Assembly (NCBI GenBank): GCA_902810745.1
Contig: CADDYW010000001.1
Location: 153,470 to 217,469, forward strand
Direction of reading: 5' to 3'
Source: Chloroflexota bacterium
GTDB lineage: Bacteria; Chloroflexota; UBA6077; FW602-bin22; CADDYW01
DNA length: 64,000 nt
Part shown: positions 23,112-33,018 of the stretch, piece after piece
Layout: every line of letters begins with the position of its first letter
Position numbering within the stretch: position 1 is the stretch's first letter
Position numbers and translations under genes: made by a program
Notes under the pieces: generated by a model
Database searches by the model: none
Told to the model about the DNA's origin: nothing
What the model saw: only the letters and a program-made list of their open reading frames with translations

Positions 23112-25817
23112 TCAGTTCAGCAGGTGCGCAAACCCGAGTGACCGACGTACCCGCTGCCCGATTCGTTGACGCTGATCGCCGAGCCAGGACTTTGCCCGGC
23201 CAATCCCGCCGCGCCAGCCGTGCCATCCGCGCCGAGCGAGGTCGAGCGGATCGACACGTAGCCGACGGATGGCGACGTCCAGCGGAAAGAGGATCGCCGC
23301 GAGCAGCAGCAGCCACGGCCACAGTGGGATTGAATCCTGACCTTCGAACTCGAGGCCGGTCCGATCATACGCCTCGGCTGGGGAGTGCAGCACACGTCCG
23401 CCGGTCATGGCCGCAATCGCAGCGAGGTTCGAGCCGTTGATGCCAAAGTCGCGGTATTCAGGCGGATAGGAGACGACGACGCCAGTCGACTCGCTCCGGC
23501 TGACGTTCGTCCCGTCGTATTGGACGATATCCACGGGGTAGGCGCCGGGCTTCTGGACACTGAACTGCGTCTCGTACCGTCCAGGCCGCGTCTGAGTCAG
23601 GCGCACCTCGGCGGTTCGTCCGTCAGACGTCGGCACTCGCGCGCGGAGATCGAGCCCGTCCTGGAACACGCCCAGGTCGTTGACCACGTCCACCTTGAAG
23701 TTCACGATGCTTCCGTTGACGGTATAGGAAAACTGCAGATCGGGATCACTCGGCGAGCGCAGGCTCCAGTCGACCGTCTGAGACCAGAACTTGGACAGCT
23801 GCGGCCACGCGAGCCAGTCACTGGCCCAGTGACTGGTCAGGTCGGATGTCCACGCCACGACGCGGCCCAGCCCGTAATTCCAGTGCACCAGGATCGGGTC
23901 GCGCCGATCCGACTGCAGAGCAACCTGCGCATTGTTGCGGGGCGTCGTCACCACGTAGCCGCTGAGATTGGGTAGCTCGCTTGCCACGACCGAATCCAGC
24001 AGCGGACTCGGGGACGCGACCTTGGGCTGAAACGTCGCTTCCACGGTCGATGATCCGCTGACGATTCGCGTCTCGCGCGTCGTGATCTCTGGAATCCTGG
24101 CTGCCTGGTCGGTGTAGTAATATTTCCCTTTCCCGCGCTGAGCCAGCATCTGCATCAGCTTGGTGTCGGCGTCGCTACCGATCGCGATCGTCGAAAGCGT
24201 GATCCGGTCCTGCTCGATCTTGGCAAGGAGTGGGTTGTAGTCCGACTCGACCAGCGAATTCCCGTCACTCATCAGAATAATGTGCTTGTATCTCGCGGTG
24301 CTCTTATGAACTGCCTGGTAGGCCGCCTGGAGGGCAGTGAAGATATCGGTCCCACCCGAGGCGCTGATTTGACCGACCAGGTTCTCGAGCTGAGTCCGGT
24401 GCGCGGCATCGCCCACCTGCTGGAGCGGCACGACCGGCGTCACGTCCGTGTCAAAGGCAATGACGGCGATCTCGTCGGTCGGCGCCAAGAGGCCAATTGC
24501 GAGCTGCGCGGCCTTGTCTGCCATCGCCATCTTCCGTACACCGCCCTCGGACTCGTCCATGCTGCCGGATTTGTCAATCACCAGCGCAAGCGCGACATTC
24601 CCGTTCTGAACGTTGCCCGGCACGTCGGACTGGACCGGCAGGATATTTCCAAGCGGCGTTCCCTCGTATTTTCCAAGGCCGTAGCTCTTGTCGCCGCCGA
24701 TGACCACGAGTCCGCGACCCAGGTCGTGGACAAACCCGGCAATCGTATTCATCTGGTCGAGGGTAAAGGCGCTCGCGGGAGTGTTGACCAGGACCATCCC
24801 GTCGTAGACCTTCATCGGCGGAAGAGACGGCGGTATTGCCGAGGGCGACAGGAGATCTGCCGTGGCTCCGGTCCCCTTCAAGACCGAGACGATCGCACTC
24901 GCGGCAGTTGGATCCGTAGACACGACCGCAACGCGGCCAGGCGGCTTCACAACGGTAAAAGCGTCGACCTCGTTGTTCTGAGGGTAGGTATCGTTCGACG
25001 ACTGAACGACAACCTTGAAGGTATGAAAGCCGTTGCTCTTGGCATCGAGCGTGATCGAGAAGTGGTTTGCCCCGGGCTGCAGATGCTTCGTTCCCTGGGT
25101 GATCTCGGCATCATCCATGAAGAAGCGGATATTGGCATCGGTAGAGACCGTACTGTAGATGACCGCGCTCACGTCGAACTGCTGCCCAAGCCGAAGGTAC
25201 GACGGAACACTCAACGAGTCAGCGACGACCTCCTTGAGGCCTGGTGGTGGGCCGATCGGCGCCACGTCTACGTGAACGCGCTGAACCGAGTCCTGTCGAG
25301 CTTCCGCGGCTGCGTCGCCGAGGTTCGTCTGCCCATCGGAGAGAACAACGATCCGTCGAGCTCCCGTCGGCGGGAACAAGGAGGAGGCAAGATGCAGCGC
25401 ACTCGCCAGATCGGTTCCACCGGGATCGGGAGCGGGAACTGATGGATCGCTCTGGTCGACACCGAGCGGCCGCCGAACCACCGCGTTTCCGCCGAATTCG
25501 ACGATCGCGGTTCGGTCGTCGGCTCCCGCCTGCTTGAGTGCGTCGGCGAGCCAGGGGTCGGCTGCGCTCGTGCCATTGAACGAAACGCTCGCCGAGCGAT
25601 CTACGACAAAGACCACCGAGAGAAGGTCGCTCGTGCGGTGCAGGATTGGCTGGGCGATGGCCAGTGCGAGGGCCGCCACGAGGAGGAGGCGCACGACGAC
25701 CGCGGCGTTTCGCACGCGACGTGGCAGATAGGTGATGCCCAGTCGGGCGACGACGTAGAAGGCGGGCAGCAGGAGCAACAGCCACAACGCGTACGGAAAG
25801 TCGAAGGTCAAGCCCAT
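23112..25817 (-). CDS. Membrane protein with two VWA domains and a glutamine-amidotransferase-like domain
   Basis: The 901-residue protein begins with a hydrophobic helix (YALWLLLLLPAFYVVA) and a second helix near 42-58, and ends with another (LWPWLLLLAAILF, about 842-856) before a basic tail. A first VWA-like segment (about 65-190) has DRSAS. A class I amidotransferase-like domain follows (about 285-400; VIGGDKSYGLGKYEG) but lacks a nucleophile Cys. A second VWA domain (about 410-590) has a complete MIDAS, DKSGSMDES. The large loop is probably extracellular and binds metal-dependent protein ligands. AGGGG precedes the ATG. Last gene of the four-gene cluster. Confidence 0.82.
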   Translation of the reverse strand: MGLTFDFPYALWLLLLLPAFYVVARLGITYLPRRVRNAAVVVRLLLVAALALAIAQPILHRTSDLLSVVFVVDRSASVSFNGTSAADPWLADALKQAGADDRTAIVEFGGNAVVRRPLGVDQSDPSVPAPDPGGTDLASALHLASSLFPPTGARRIVVLSDGQTNLGDAAAEARQDSVQRVHVDVAPIGPPPGLKEVVADSLSVPSYLRLGQQFDVSAVIYSTVSTDANIRFFMDDAEITQGTKHLQPGANHFSITLDAKSNGFHTFKVVVQSSNDTYPQNNEVDAFTVVKPPGRVAVVSTDPTAASAIVSVLKGTGATADLLSPSAIPPSLPPMKVYDGMVLVNTPASAFTLDQMNTIAGFVHDLGRGLVVIGGDKSYGLGKYEGTPLGNILPVQSDVPGNVQNGNVALALVIDKSGSMDESEGGVRKMAMADKAAQLAIGLLAPTDEIAVIAFDTDVTPVVPLQQVGDAAHRTQLENLVGQISASGGTDIFTALQAAYQAVHKSTARYKHIILMSDGNSLVESDYNPLLAKIEQDRITLSTIAIGSDADTKLMQMLAQRGKGKYYYTDQAARIPEITTRETRIVSGSSTVEATFQPKVASPSPLLDSVVASELPNLSGYVVTTPRNNAQVALQSDRRDPILVHWNYGLGRVVAWTSDLTSHWASDWLAWPQLSKFWSQTVDWSLRSPSDPDLQFSYTVNGSIVNFKVDVVNDLGVFQDGLDLRARVPTSDGRTAEVRLTQTRPGRYETQFSVQKPGAYPVDIVQYDGTNVSRSESTGVVVSYPPEYRDFGINGSNLAAIAAMTGGRVLHSPAEAYDRTGLEFEGQDSIPLWPWLLLLAAILFPLDVAIRRLRVDPLDLARRGWHGWRGGIGRAKSWLGDQRQRIGQRVRRSLGFAHLLN

Positions 25818-25830
25818 GGATCCCCTCGGC

Positions 25831-27666
25831 TCAGCCCACCAGACGGCGGAAGTAGATCAGCCATTCCGAGGCCAGCAGGACGAGAACGCCGCCCGCCACC
25901 CAGGGCCAGACCTCGTGCTGCGTCGGTTTTCCGGGCGGGCTACCGTTCCGGGTGAGCACCTGCGGGTCGACGCGCGGCGCGATATCACTTTCCGACACGC
26001 CAAGGCGGTTGACGACGAACTCGCGAGACGTGACTGGCGTGGCACCATTCATATCGGTCACCACGTAGGGGCCGCGCTGGCTCGTGTCCGCGAAGCGAAC
26101 CGGCCGATCCCCGTTGCTGAAGACGTCCACCTGTCCATTGGGCAGACGAATGAGCATCGACGTCGCGTGAGGAGCGGGCGGGAGGTCGACAGCGGCCCCC
26201 GGACTCACGAGCGAAGGGAGCGACTGCGGTGCTAGCGTGTCGACGAGATTGGCGATGAAGATCGGGAAAGCGATCCGTTGCGGCCAGTCTGTCGCCGCTG
26301 GTTCGAAACCGATCACGACGGTCCGGTGCCCATTGAGCTCGCCGTCGAGGATGAGCGGTCCAGAACCACCCTGGGCAATCGGGCGCGCCCACGCCATCGT
26401 TCCAAGACGCTCCGGCTGCTGAACGTACAGGCCAGCCAGGTCGACGGAGTCGAAGAGCGAGTTACTGTCATCGACCTGCACGATAGTCGTCGAGGGCTGA
26501 TTCCCGGCGACGGGAAAGAGCGCACTACCGGGCGGGGGCGCAACCATCACGATACTACCCATCGGCAATGACGCGGGAATGAATCCGTCGAAGATCGTGA
26601 CCGCGGCGTCATCTGGCTTGTAGCTGGCAGGATCGACGACCTTGAGCTGAACCGTTGGGAGGGTTTTCAGCGCGCGCTGCCAGATCGTCGGGTCAGACGC
26701 CACGAGCGTGACCGGGATCGCGCGTGCCCCCGGCACCAGAGCCTCGGCGTGATTATCCAGACTGTACTTGTCTGGCGTGTCGATCGTGACCCCGAAAAGG
26801 TGCGTGCCCTGGGGAAGCGAGAGCGAAATCTCGACCGGCTGGCGCGCCGGAATGGTGACCTTGCGGTTGTAGATCGTCAGTCCGTCGGCGGTCGCCTGAA
26901 CTCCGACCTGCACGTCACGGCGGGCGAAGTTCGCGATCTGGACAAAACCGAGATATCGGTTGAGCGAGCCGATCATCGGACGCACGCTCAGGGCAGTGAT
27001 TCCCTGGTTGTCGTCACTCCCACCAACCTGCTGGAATGCCAGGTCCGCCGGAATCGCCCCGATACTCTTCAGCGAGACCTGGTCAAAGGTCCCATCCGAC
27101 AGGATGACAATGCGATTGTGCGTGTCGGGCGATAGGTCGGCAGTCTGAGCTGCCAGCGCCAGCGCGCTTTGAACGTCACCCCTGGCGGGCGACACTTTGA
27201 CAGCGTCGAGGGCCGCGTCGAGCGCGTGCGGCCCCTTACCACTCGCAAGAATTCGCGGTATCGGCTCGATACTGATGAGAGTCGCGCGATCCTCGTTATT
27301 CAGCGACGCCACCATCTGGCGCGCATCCTCAACCGCAAGGGCGAGCCGATTCGGCGAGACGTCTGTCGACAGCATCGTGGGCGACGTATCGACCAGCAGA
27401 ATGAGATGCTGCCCGATGCTACCTGGCAGCGACGGGCGTGCGAGTGTTGCCGCTATCGCCGCGGCGATGACGAGCTGCGTAAAGAGCAGCAGAGTGGCCG
27501 CGGGGAGACGCCAGCGCGGCCGCCCTTCCAGGTCGCTCGAGAGATGCTGCCAGAGTCGTACGCTCGGGACGACCACCCGCTGGTGGCGCGGGCGCAGGAT
27601 GTAGAGCAGCACAATCAACGGCAGTGCGGCGAGCGCCCACAACGCAGTCGGCTGGACGAACGTCAT
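25831..27666 (-). CDS. BatA/VWA-domain membrane protein
   Basis: The 611-residue protein opens with the BatA N-terminal module (PTALWALAALPLIVLLYILRP, then a second helix TLLLFTQLVIAAAIAATLA), followed by a VWA domain with the MIDAS-like DTSPTM (about 92). A long beta-rich extracellular part and a C-terminal helix (VWPWVAGGVLVLLASEWLIYF) complete it. The serine pattern at MIDAS is degenerate (DxSxT). I chose the ATG at 27664-27666, which overlaps the DUF58 gene stop as ATGA and starts where family similarity begins. Bat proteins work with MoxR ATPases in envelope stress in other phyla. Confidence 0.82.
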   Translation of the reverse strand: MTFVQPTALWALAALPLIVLLYILRPRHQRVVVPSVRLWQHLSSDLEGRPRWRLPAATLLLFTQLVIAAAIAATLARPSLPGSIGQHLILLVDTSPTMLSTDVSPNRLALAVEDARQMVASLNNEDRATLISIEPIPRILASGKGPHALDAALDAVKVSPARGDVQSALALAAQTADLSPDTHNRIVILSDGTFDQVSLKSIGAIPADLAFQQVGGSDDNQGITALSVRPMIGSLNRYLGFVQIANFARRDVQVGVQATADGLTIYNRKVTIPARQPVEISLSLPQGTHLFGVTIDTPDKYSLDNHAEALVPGARAIPVTLVASDPTIWQRALKTLPTVQLKVVDPASYKPDDAAVTIFDGFIPASLPMGSIVMVAPPPGSALFPVAGNQPSTTIVQVDDSNSLFDSVDLAGLYVQQPERLGTMAWARPIAQGGSGPLILDGELNGHRTVVIGFEPAATDWPQRIAFPIFIANLVDTLAPQSLPSLVSPGAAVDLPPAPHATSMLIRLPNGQVDVFSNGDRPVRFADTSQRGPYVVTDMNGATPVTSREFVVNRLGVSESDIAPRVDPQVLTRNGSPPGKPTQHEVWPWVAGGVLVLLASEWLIYFRRLVG

Positions 27667-28670
27667 CGAACAATCCTTCTGAGCCGCAACCGATTCAGGA
27701 AGACTTCCTCGAGCGACACCGTCGTATCCAGGGCGAGATACCCGACCTCGGACCGATGGCAGAATGAGGCGACGCTGGCGCACCAGTCCTGGACACGCTG
27801 CTCGTAGGCGCGGCGAGCCTGGTCGCCCACGACAATTTCGACGACATCCCCGGTCTCGGAATCAAGCAGCTCGAGGTCTCCCTCGACCGTTGGCTGCAGC
27901 TCCTGCGGAGCGAGGACGTGGAGAACCACCACCTCGAGGCCTTCACGCAGGAGACTCACAATGCCGGCCTCCCAGTCATCCTCGGACAGGAGATCGGTGA
28001 TCACGAAGGCGATCCCACCGCCCAGGGCGCCGTTGCAATACTCATCCACGGCGCGCTGCATCCGCGTCGCTCCGCCCACCGGCGCCTGATCGAGATAAGA
28101 CAACAGTCGCAGGATCTGAGCGCGTCCACGGACCAGCGGGAAACGATCGTACAGCCTATCGGCAAAGCAGACCGCGGTCACGGCGTCAAAGCGTGCCAGG
28201 GCAAGAAATCCCAGCGCGGCCGCCAGGCGACGGGCAAACGCGAGTTTGTTCGGCACGCCCCAGTTCATCGACTGGCTGCTATCGACCAGCAGATGGACGG
28301 TGACGTCCTCCTTCGCCTCGGTCTGCTTGAGGAAAAGCCCGTCGAGACGTGCAAAGGCGTTCCAATCGATCCGACGAAAGTCGTCGCCAGGAACGTACTT
28401 CCGGAAATCCGCGAACTCGGTGGAGCTCGCGTGACGTCGGCTTCGGTGCTCCCCGGTCAGGCCTTGAATGACCAGTCCGCGGGTCAGCAGATTCAGCCGC
28501 TCGAGGCGATGGAGGAAAGAAGCACTCAGCAGCTCTCCGGTTGGCCGAATCTGATCGTCGTCTGGAGACGCGTGGACTGCGGTCCGAACGAGAGTGCGCG
28601 CCCGCCCGCTTCCAAGCAATAGCGCGCGACGAACGATCTGAAGCGGCGAAGAGCGACTAGGATCCGCCAT
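27663..28670 (-). CDS. DUF58 domain protein
   Basis: The 335-residue soluble protein is of the DUF58 / VWA-like family that accompanies MoxR AAA+ ATPases. The diagnostic stretch is TEFADFRKYVPGDDFRRI followed by DWNAFAR (about 85-110). A VWA-like core then has LLVDSSQSM (about 128-136, MIDAS-type) and FVITDLLSEDD. Residues 1-60 are basic. It overlaps the upstream Ser/Gln-rich gene by 14 bp and the downstream BatA gene by 4 bp, so the cluster is tightly coupled. No MoxR ATPase is in the window. Confidence 0.87.
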   Translation of the reverse strand: MADPSRSSPLQIVRRALLLGSGRARTLVRTAVHASPDDDQIRPTGELLSASFLHRLERLNLLTRGLVIQGLTGEHRSRRHASSTEFADFRKYVPGDDFRRIDWNAFARLDGLFLKQTEAKEDVTVHLLVDSSQSMNWGVPNKLAFARRLAAALGFLALARFDAVTAVCFADRLYDRFPLVRGRAQILRLLSYLDQAPVGGATRMQRAVDEYCNGALGGGIAFVITDLLSEDDWEAGIVSLLREGLEVVVLHVLAPQELQPTVEGDLELLDSETGDVVEIVVGDQARRAYEQRVQDWCASVASFCHRSEVGYLALDTTVSLEEVFLNRLRLRRIVR

Positions 28671-30480
28671 TACTGAAGTACTCGCGTACGACCGGCTTCA
28701 TTTCGAGAGGAACCACGTTGCTTTCCTGGTGGACATTGATCGGAACATTCGACGAGCTCGTGACGCCGCTGCTCCCGCCCGAGATCGAGCTACCGTCCGC
28801 GCCGGTCAACGGGGTCGAGCGATCCCCGGCTTGCGTCTGGTCGTTTCCGTCCCCGCTCGCCTGACCGGTGATAGTGAGCTTGACGCCGCTCACGTCCAGG
28901 GGAGTCGGCTTGGAATCCAGGAGGTTTGATCCTGGTCCTGCCCCCGCGCCACCGGAGTTGCTGGATTGTCCCTGTTGGATCTGCTGGCTGCTAGACGGCT
29001 GGCCCGACCCGGGCGATGTCGCGCTATCCGGTGAACCCGAGCCGTCGCTCGACGCGGCCTCGCGATCCAGCGAGGACTGTGCGTCTCCAGACGCACTCGC
29101 CTGATCGAGCGATTGCGTCGACGAGGCCTGGCTGAGGGTATCGTTGGAGCTTTGAGCTTGACCCGCCTGCTGCGATCCAGTGTCCTGCTGCTGGTTGGCG
29201 AGCCCGCGCTGGACCTCCTGTAATGCCTGACCAAGCTGAGCCTGGGTAGCAATCTTGCTGCTCGCCTGCTGCACGGCCGACGAAAGCGACTGCAGCGACT
29301 GCGATGCCTGGGCATTGTCATTCTGCTTCAGAGCATCGGACGCCTGCTGGGCGCTCTGGGAGATCGCGCTGTCGAGCGATCGAGTCTGCGCCGCGGCCTG
29401 CCCGAGCCGCGATGCGAGCTCCGACCGCGCTTCCGGCGATAGCTGGTCCAGCTGACGACTCAGATCGTTGAGCTGCGACGACGCCTGCTGGTACTCGCCC
29501 CGTGCGAGGCTATCGCTGATCGAGTGCGTCGCTGACGAATCCTTGAGCGCCGCGGCCAGCGCGTTCAGCGCCTGCTGCGCGGCAATCGATTGGCTCGCCT
29601 GATCCTGGAGCTGCTTCTGAAGATCGGCCAGCTGTGCCTGATACTGCTCCGGGGTGATCGACTGCGATGCCAGCTCTTGCTGCAGCACCTTGAGCTGCGG
29701 GACAAGCTGATCGCTGGTCGAGACTGTCGTTGGGAACTGGACCTGGGATGGGTCCATGGTCACGAAGGACGTTGGCGCCTGAGGATCCTGACTGGCGAGT
29801 CGGGCCAGCTCCGCATCGATTGCCTGACGTGGACGTGGAACGGTCAGCCCCATCGAACCGGCGACAGTGATCGCACCATACAGGATGGCCACAACCGCCA
29901 GCAGCTGCAAATCACGGCTCGGCCAGACCAGCGGAACCACCTCGCTTGGCTCGAGCTCACGAATGCGACCCGTCGCGACGCGAATCTGCGTTTTGACCAG
30001 GGGCTCATCCAGGCGACGCGCGAGAGTGTACTCGACTGCCGTCGCCAGCTGAGCGTGCAGACCGGCGCGTCGATCGACGAGGCGTGCTACCTCGAATGAC
30101 GGAATCTCGTGGTGCATCGCCAGGTGGAACGCCCAGCCCAGCACGACGAAGAGCACAACCGGTAGCCAGGACGACATCGGGTGGAGGCTGATCACCTGCA
30201 AGACTTTCGCGAGCAGCAGGATCACCGCACAGAGGACGAGACCACGTGGCAGAATGAGGAGCGACCGAGCAAAGCGAACACGATTCCGAAAGGCCCACAG
30301 CCGGCCCAGCAGCTCGGTCACCGGGTACTGATCCGCCTGCCCACCAAGGTGAAGCGGACGGTTCGTCGGTGCCCCAAGGGCGGCCAGGTTGTTTCCGGTG
30401 CAGAACGGCCCAACCGTCACCCACCAGGTGACGTCTCGGATCGCTCGCTCGACTTTGTCGGTCAGTCGACGCCACGCCAT
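28657..30480 (-). CDS. Membrane protein with long Ser/Gln-rich helical region
   Basis: This 607-residue protein starts the VWA cluster. Three hydrophobic segments lie near 75-95 (LLILPRGLVLCAVILLLA), 103-122 and 195-213. Residues 215-430 are Gln/Ala/Ser/Leu heptad-like repeats with strong coiled-coil character. Residues 430-600 are Ser/Gly/Gln-rich low complexity, ending PLEMKPVVREYFSNGGS. The arrangement recalls DUF4175-type proteins in MoxR-DUF58 operons, but I cannot confirm the family. AGGAGGGCAGC precedes the ATG. It probably scaffolds the VWA proteins at the membrane (inference). Confidence 0.72.
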   Translation of the reverse strand: MAWRRLTDKVERAIRDVTWWVTVGPFCTGNNLAALGAPTNRPLHLGGQADQYPVTELLGRLWAFRNRVRFARSLLILPRGLVLCAVILLLAKVLQVISLHPMSSWLPVVLFVVLGWAFHLAMHHEIPSFEVARLVDRRAGLHAQLATAVEYTLARRLDEPLVKTQIRVATGRIRELEPSEVVPLVWPSRDLQLLAVVAILYGAITVAGSMGLTVPRPRQAIDAELARLASQDPQAPTSFVTMDPSQVQFPTTVSTSDQLVPQLKVLQQELASQSITPEQYQAQLADLQKQLQDQASQSIAAQQALNALAAALKDSSATHSISDSLARGEYQQASSQLNDLSRQLDQLSPEARSELASRLGQAAAQTRSLDSAISQSAQQASDALKQNDNAQASQSLQSLSSAVQQASSKIATQAQLGQALQEVQRGLANQQQDTGSQQAGQAQSSNDTLSQASSTQSLDQASASGDAQSSLDREAASSDGSGSPDSATSPGSGQPSSSQQIQQGQSSNSGGAGAGPGSNLLDSKPTPLDVSGVKLTITGQASGDGNDQTQAGDRSTPLTGADGSSISGGSSGVTSSSNVPINVHQESNVVPLEMKPVVREYFSNGGS

Positions 30481-30583
30481 CGTGCTGCCCTCCTAACGGG
30501 AGGCCCGGATCCCGTTGGACTATTGTACCTGACCTCAGCGACTGCCCCGACGCGAAGGACAAGCGCAAGTTCTATGCCGACAC

Positions 30584-31759
30584 TCAGGCGAGCGCTGTCG
30601 AGAGCCTCGAGATCGCTTCTCGAAGACGCTTCGTCTCGGCTGTCAGCGCAAAACGAACGTATCCTTCGCCCTGTTTGCCGAAACCATTTCCTGGCGTGCA
30701 GACGATACCGGCTCGTTCGATCAGTGTCGACACGAAACCCGCCGAGTCGTAGCCGGCCGGTACCCGCGGCCAGACGTAGAACGTCGCACGGGGCACGTCT
30801 ACGGTCAGCCCGATGGCGCGCAGTCCGCGCACCAGCACGTCGCGACGACGCTGGTAGACGTTGCTGTTACGGGCACTGATCTGCTCGGCCATCGAGAGGG
30901 CCGTGATACCGGCCTCCTGCACCGCCTGGAAGGCGCCGGAGTCAAGGTTCGACTTGATCTTTCGCAAGGCCTCGATGACCTCGGCGCGACCGACCGCGAA
31001 AGCGATCCGCCAGCCAGTCATGTTGAAGGTCTTGGAAAGCGAATGAAACTCGATTCCGACTTCCTTGGCGCCGGGTGCTTCGAGGAAGCTTGGGGGATGG
31101 TAGCCGTCAAAGGAGATTTCGGAGTAGGTATTGTCCTGGGCGACGATGATGTTGTGGCGCCGCGCGAAGTCGACCACCTCACGATAGAACTCGATCGGAG
31201 CAACCGCCCCGGTCGGATTATTCGGATAGTTGATGAACATCAGGCGAGCGCGCTGCCTGACCGACTCGGGAATGGCCTCGAGGTCAGGCAAAAACTGATT
31301 CTCGCGCAGCAGCGGCATCTCGTAAGGCTGTCCGCCCGCGAAGATTGTTCCGGCGCGGTAGACGGGATAGGCCGGGTCGGGAATCAGCACGACGTCCCCG
31401 GGATCGACCAGTGCCAGCGGCAGGTGGCCAATCCCTTCCTTGGCGCCGATCAGTGTCAGGACTTCGCGCTGAGGATCCAGGTCGACGCCGAAGCGGCGCC
31501 GATACCAGTCGGCCACCGCCTGTCGGAAGCGGTCAAGCCCCTCCGATTCCGGGTAACGATGGTTTACCGGATCACGCGCTGCCCTCGCGAGCGCACGGAT
31601 GATCGGCGCGGGCGTCGGGATGTCGGGATCACCAATACTCAGACTGATGATGTCGATCCCGCGTGCCGCGGCTTCGCGTCGCTTCCGGTCGATCTCGACG
31701 AAGAGGTAAGGGGGTAGCTCGGCCAGCCGCCGAGCGACGGAAAACTCCTCGGTAATCAC
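30584..31759 (-). CDS. dapL: LL-diaminopimelate aminotransferase (probable)
   Basis: The 391-residue fold-type I PLP aminotransferase has SIGDPDIPTP near 42, NYPNNPTGAV (about 172), and the PLP lysine in SLSKTFNMTGWR (about 233). Class I/II aminotransferases of this type include DapL, which converts tetrahydrodipicolinate directly to LL-diaminopimelate. That role is supported by context: it is the last gene of dapA-dapB-lysA, and no dapC/D/E genes are present. GTG at 31757-31759 overlaps the lysA stop (GTGA). A different amino-acid aminotransferase cannot be excluded on motifs alone. Confidence 0.82.
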   Translation of the reverse strand: MITEEFSVARRLAELPPYLFVEIDRKRREAAARGIDIISLSIGDPDIPTPAPIIRALARAARDPVNHRYPESEGLDRFRQAVADWYRRRFGVDLDPQREVLTLIGAKEGIGHLPLALVDPGDVVLIPDPAYPVYRAGTIFAGGQPYEMPLLRENQFLPDLEAIPESVRQRARLMFINYPNNPTGAVAPIEFYREVVDFARRHNIIVAQDNTYSEISFDGYHPPSFLEAPGAKEVGIEFHSLSKTFNMTGWRIAFAVGRAEVIEALRKIKSNLDSGAFQAVQEAGITALSMAEQISARNSNVYQRRRDVLVRGLRAIGLTVDVPRATFYVWPRVPAGYDSAGFVSTLIERAGIVCTPGNGFGKQGEGYVRFALTAETKRLREAISRLSTALA

Positions 31760-32997
31760 AGCCCTTCCTCCGCGCGAAGCAGGTCCTGATAGGTCTCTCG
31801 GCGCCGAATCAGACGGTGCTGGGTTCCACTCACCATGACCTCGGCCGGGCGTGGCCGAGCATTATAGTTCGACGCCATCGCGAACCCGTACGCCCCCGCG
31901 CTCATGATCGCGAGCAGATCGCCGGGCTGGACGCCCGGAAGCAGACGATCGTGCGCAAAGAAGTCTCCCGACTCGCAGATCGGGCCGACGACGTCGACGA
32001 TCTCCTCGCCATCACATTGCCTTACCGATCGGATCTCGTGATAGGCATCATAGAGCGAGGGACGGATCAAATCGTTCATCGCGGCGTCGACGACGACAAA
32101 CTTCTTGGCGCCGTTCTCCTTGCGGTAGAGGACGCGCGTCAGCAAAGCTCCCGATGCCCCGACGATATAGCGTCCAGGCTCACAGAGCAGCGTGACGCCG
32201 AGCTCTCGAATTGCTGGAAGGATTTTCGCAGCCAGGTCGGTTGGTCCCTCCGGCTCCTCGTCACGATAGCGGATGCCCAGCCCGCCTCCGACGTCGACGT
32301 AGTGCAGGTCGACGCCCTCCACACGCAGCCGGTGAACCAGCTCGACCAGCCGCTCGACCGCATCGGCAATTGGCTGGACGTGCACCAGCTGCGATCCGAT
32401 ATGCATCTGAATGCCAAGCGGATGAAGGTATTGATCGTCGCGTGCCCGACGATAGACCTCGATCACTCGGTCGGCCGGCACACCAAACTTATTCTTCCTC
32501 AAGCCAGTCGAGATGTACGGATGCGTGTGCGGGTCGACGTCTGGATTCACTCGCGCGGCGACGCGCGCAACCCGGCCCTTTTGCCTCGCTACCTCAGAGA
32601 TCGCATCGAGCTCATCCATGGACTCGACATTGAGGAGCAGGACGTCCTCGTCGATCGCCTGCGCAATCTCGGCGCGCGACTTTCCGACCCCGGCAAAGAC
32701 GATACGATCGGCTGGCACTCCGGCGCGTCGTGCTCGGAACAGCTCACCACCGGAAACAATATCGGCTCCGGCACCCAGCCCGGCCAGCAACCGCACGATC
32801 GATAGATTATCGTTCGCCTTCATCGCGTAGCACACCAGGTGCGGAACGCTCGCGTACGCCTGCTCTAACGCCTCGAAGCGCTCACGAATCGAGCGCTCGC
32901 TGTAGACGTAGACCGGGGTACCGTAGGTCGCGGCGATCTCGGAAAGAGCCACGCCTTCACAGGCGAGGCTGCCCTGCTGATACTGGAACTGCTCCAC
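31756..32997 (-). CDS. lysA: Diaminopimelate decarboxylase
   Basis: The 413-residue fold-type III PLP enzyme performs the last step of lysine synthesis, decarboxylating meso-diaminopimelate. The PLP lysine is in CYAMKAN (about 60). The phosphate-binding VDVGGGLGI (about 228) and the substrate-site CESGDFF (about 340) are present. The GTG start at 32995-32997 has GAGGAG 12 nt upstream. The gene lies between dapB and dapL, with a 21-bp gap before it and an overlap after it. Confidence 0.94.
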   Translation of the reverse strand: MEQFQYQQGSLACEGVALSEIAATYGTPVYVYSERSIRERFEALEQAYASVPHLVCYAMKANDNLSIVRLLAGLGAGADIVSGGELFRARRAGVPADRIVFAGVGKSRAEIAQAIDEDVLLLNVESMDELDAISEVARQKGRVARVAARVNPDVDPHTHPYISTGLRKNKFGVPADRVIEVYRRARDDQYLHPLGIQMHIGSQLVHVQPIADAVERLVELVHRLRVEGVDLHYVDVGGGLGIRYRDEEPEGPTDLAAKILPAIRELGVTLLCEPGRYIVGASGALLTRVLYRKENGAKKFVVVDAAMNDLIRPSLYDAYHEIRSVRQCDGEEIVDVVGPICESGDFFAHDRLLPGVQPGDLLAIMSAGAYGFAMASNYNARPRPAEVMVSGTQHRLIRRRETYQDLLRAEEGL

Positions 32998-33018
32998 CGC
33001 GGCCGAATCTCCTCGTCC

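Noticed and set aside
24282..25442. 386-codon frame antisense to the VWA gene
   Set aside because: Composition typical of antisense reading (Arg/Val/Gly/Asp runs); the opposite strand has clear VWA and amidotransferase domains.
30496..30515. Hairpin ACGGGA/TCCCGT upstream of the VWA cluster
   Set aside because: Only 6 bp with no T tract; too weak to call a terminator or regulator.
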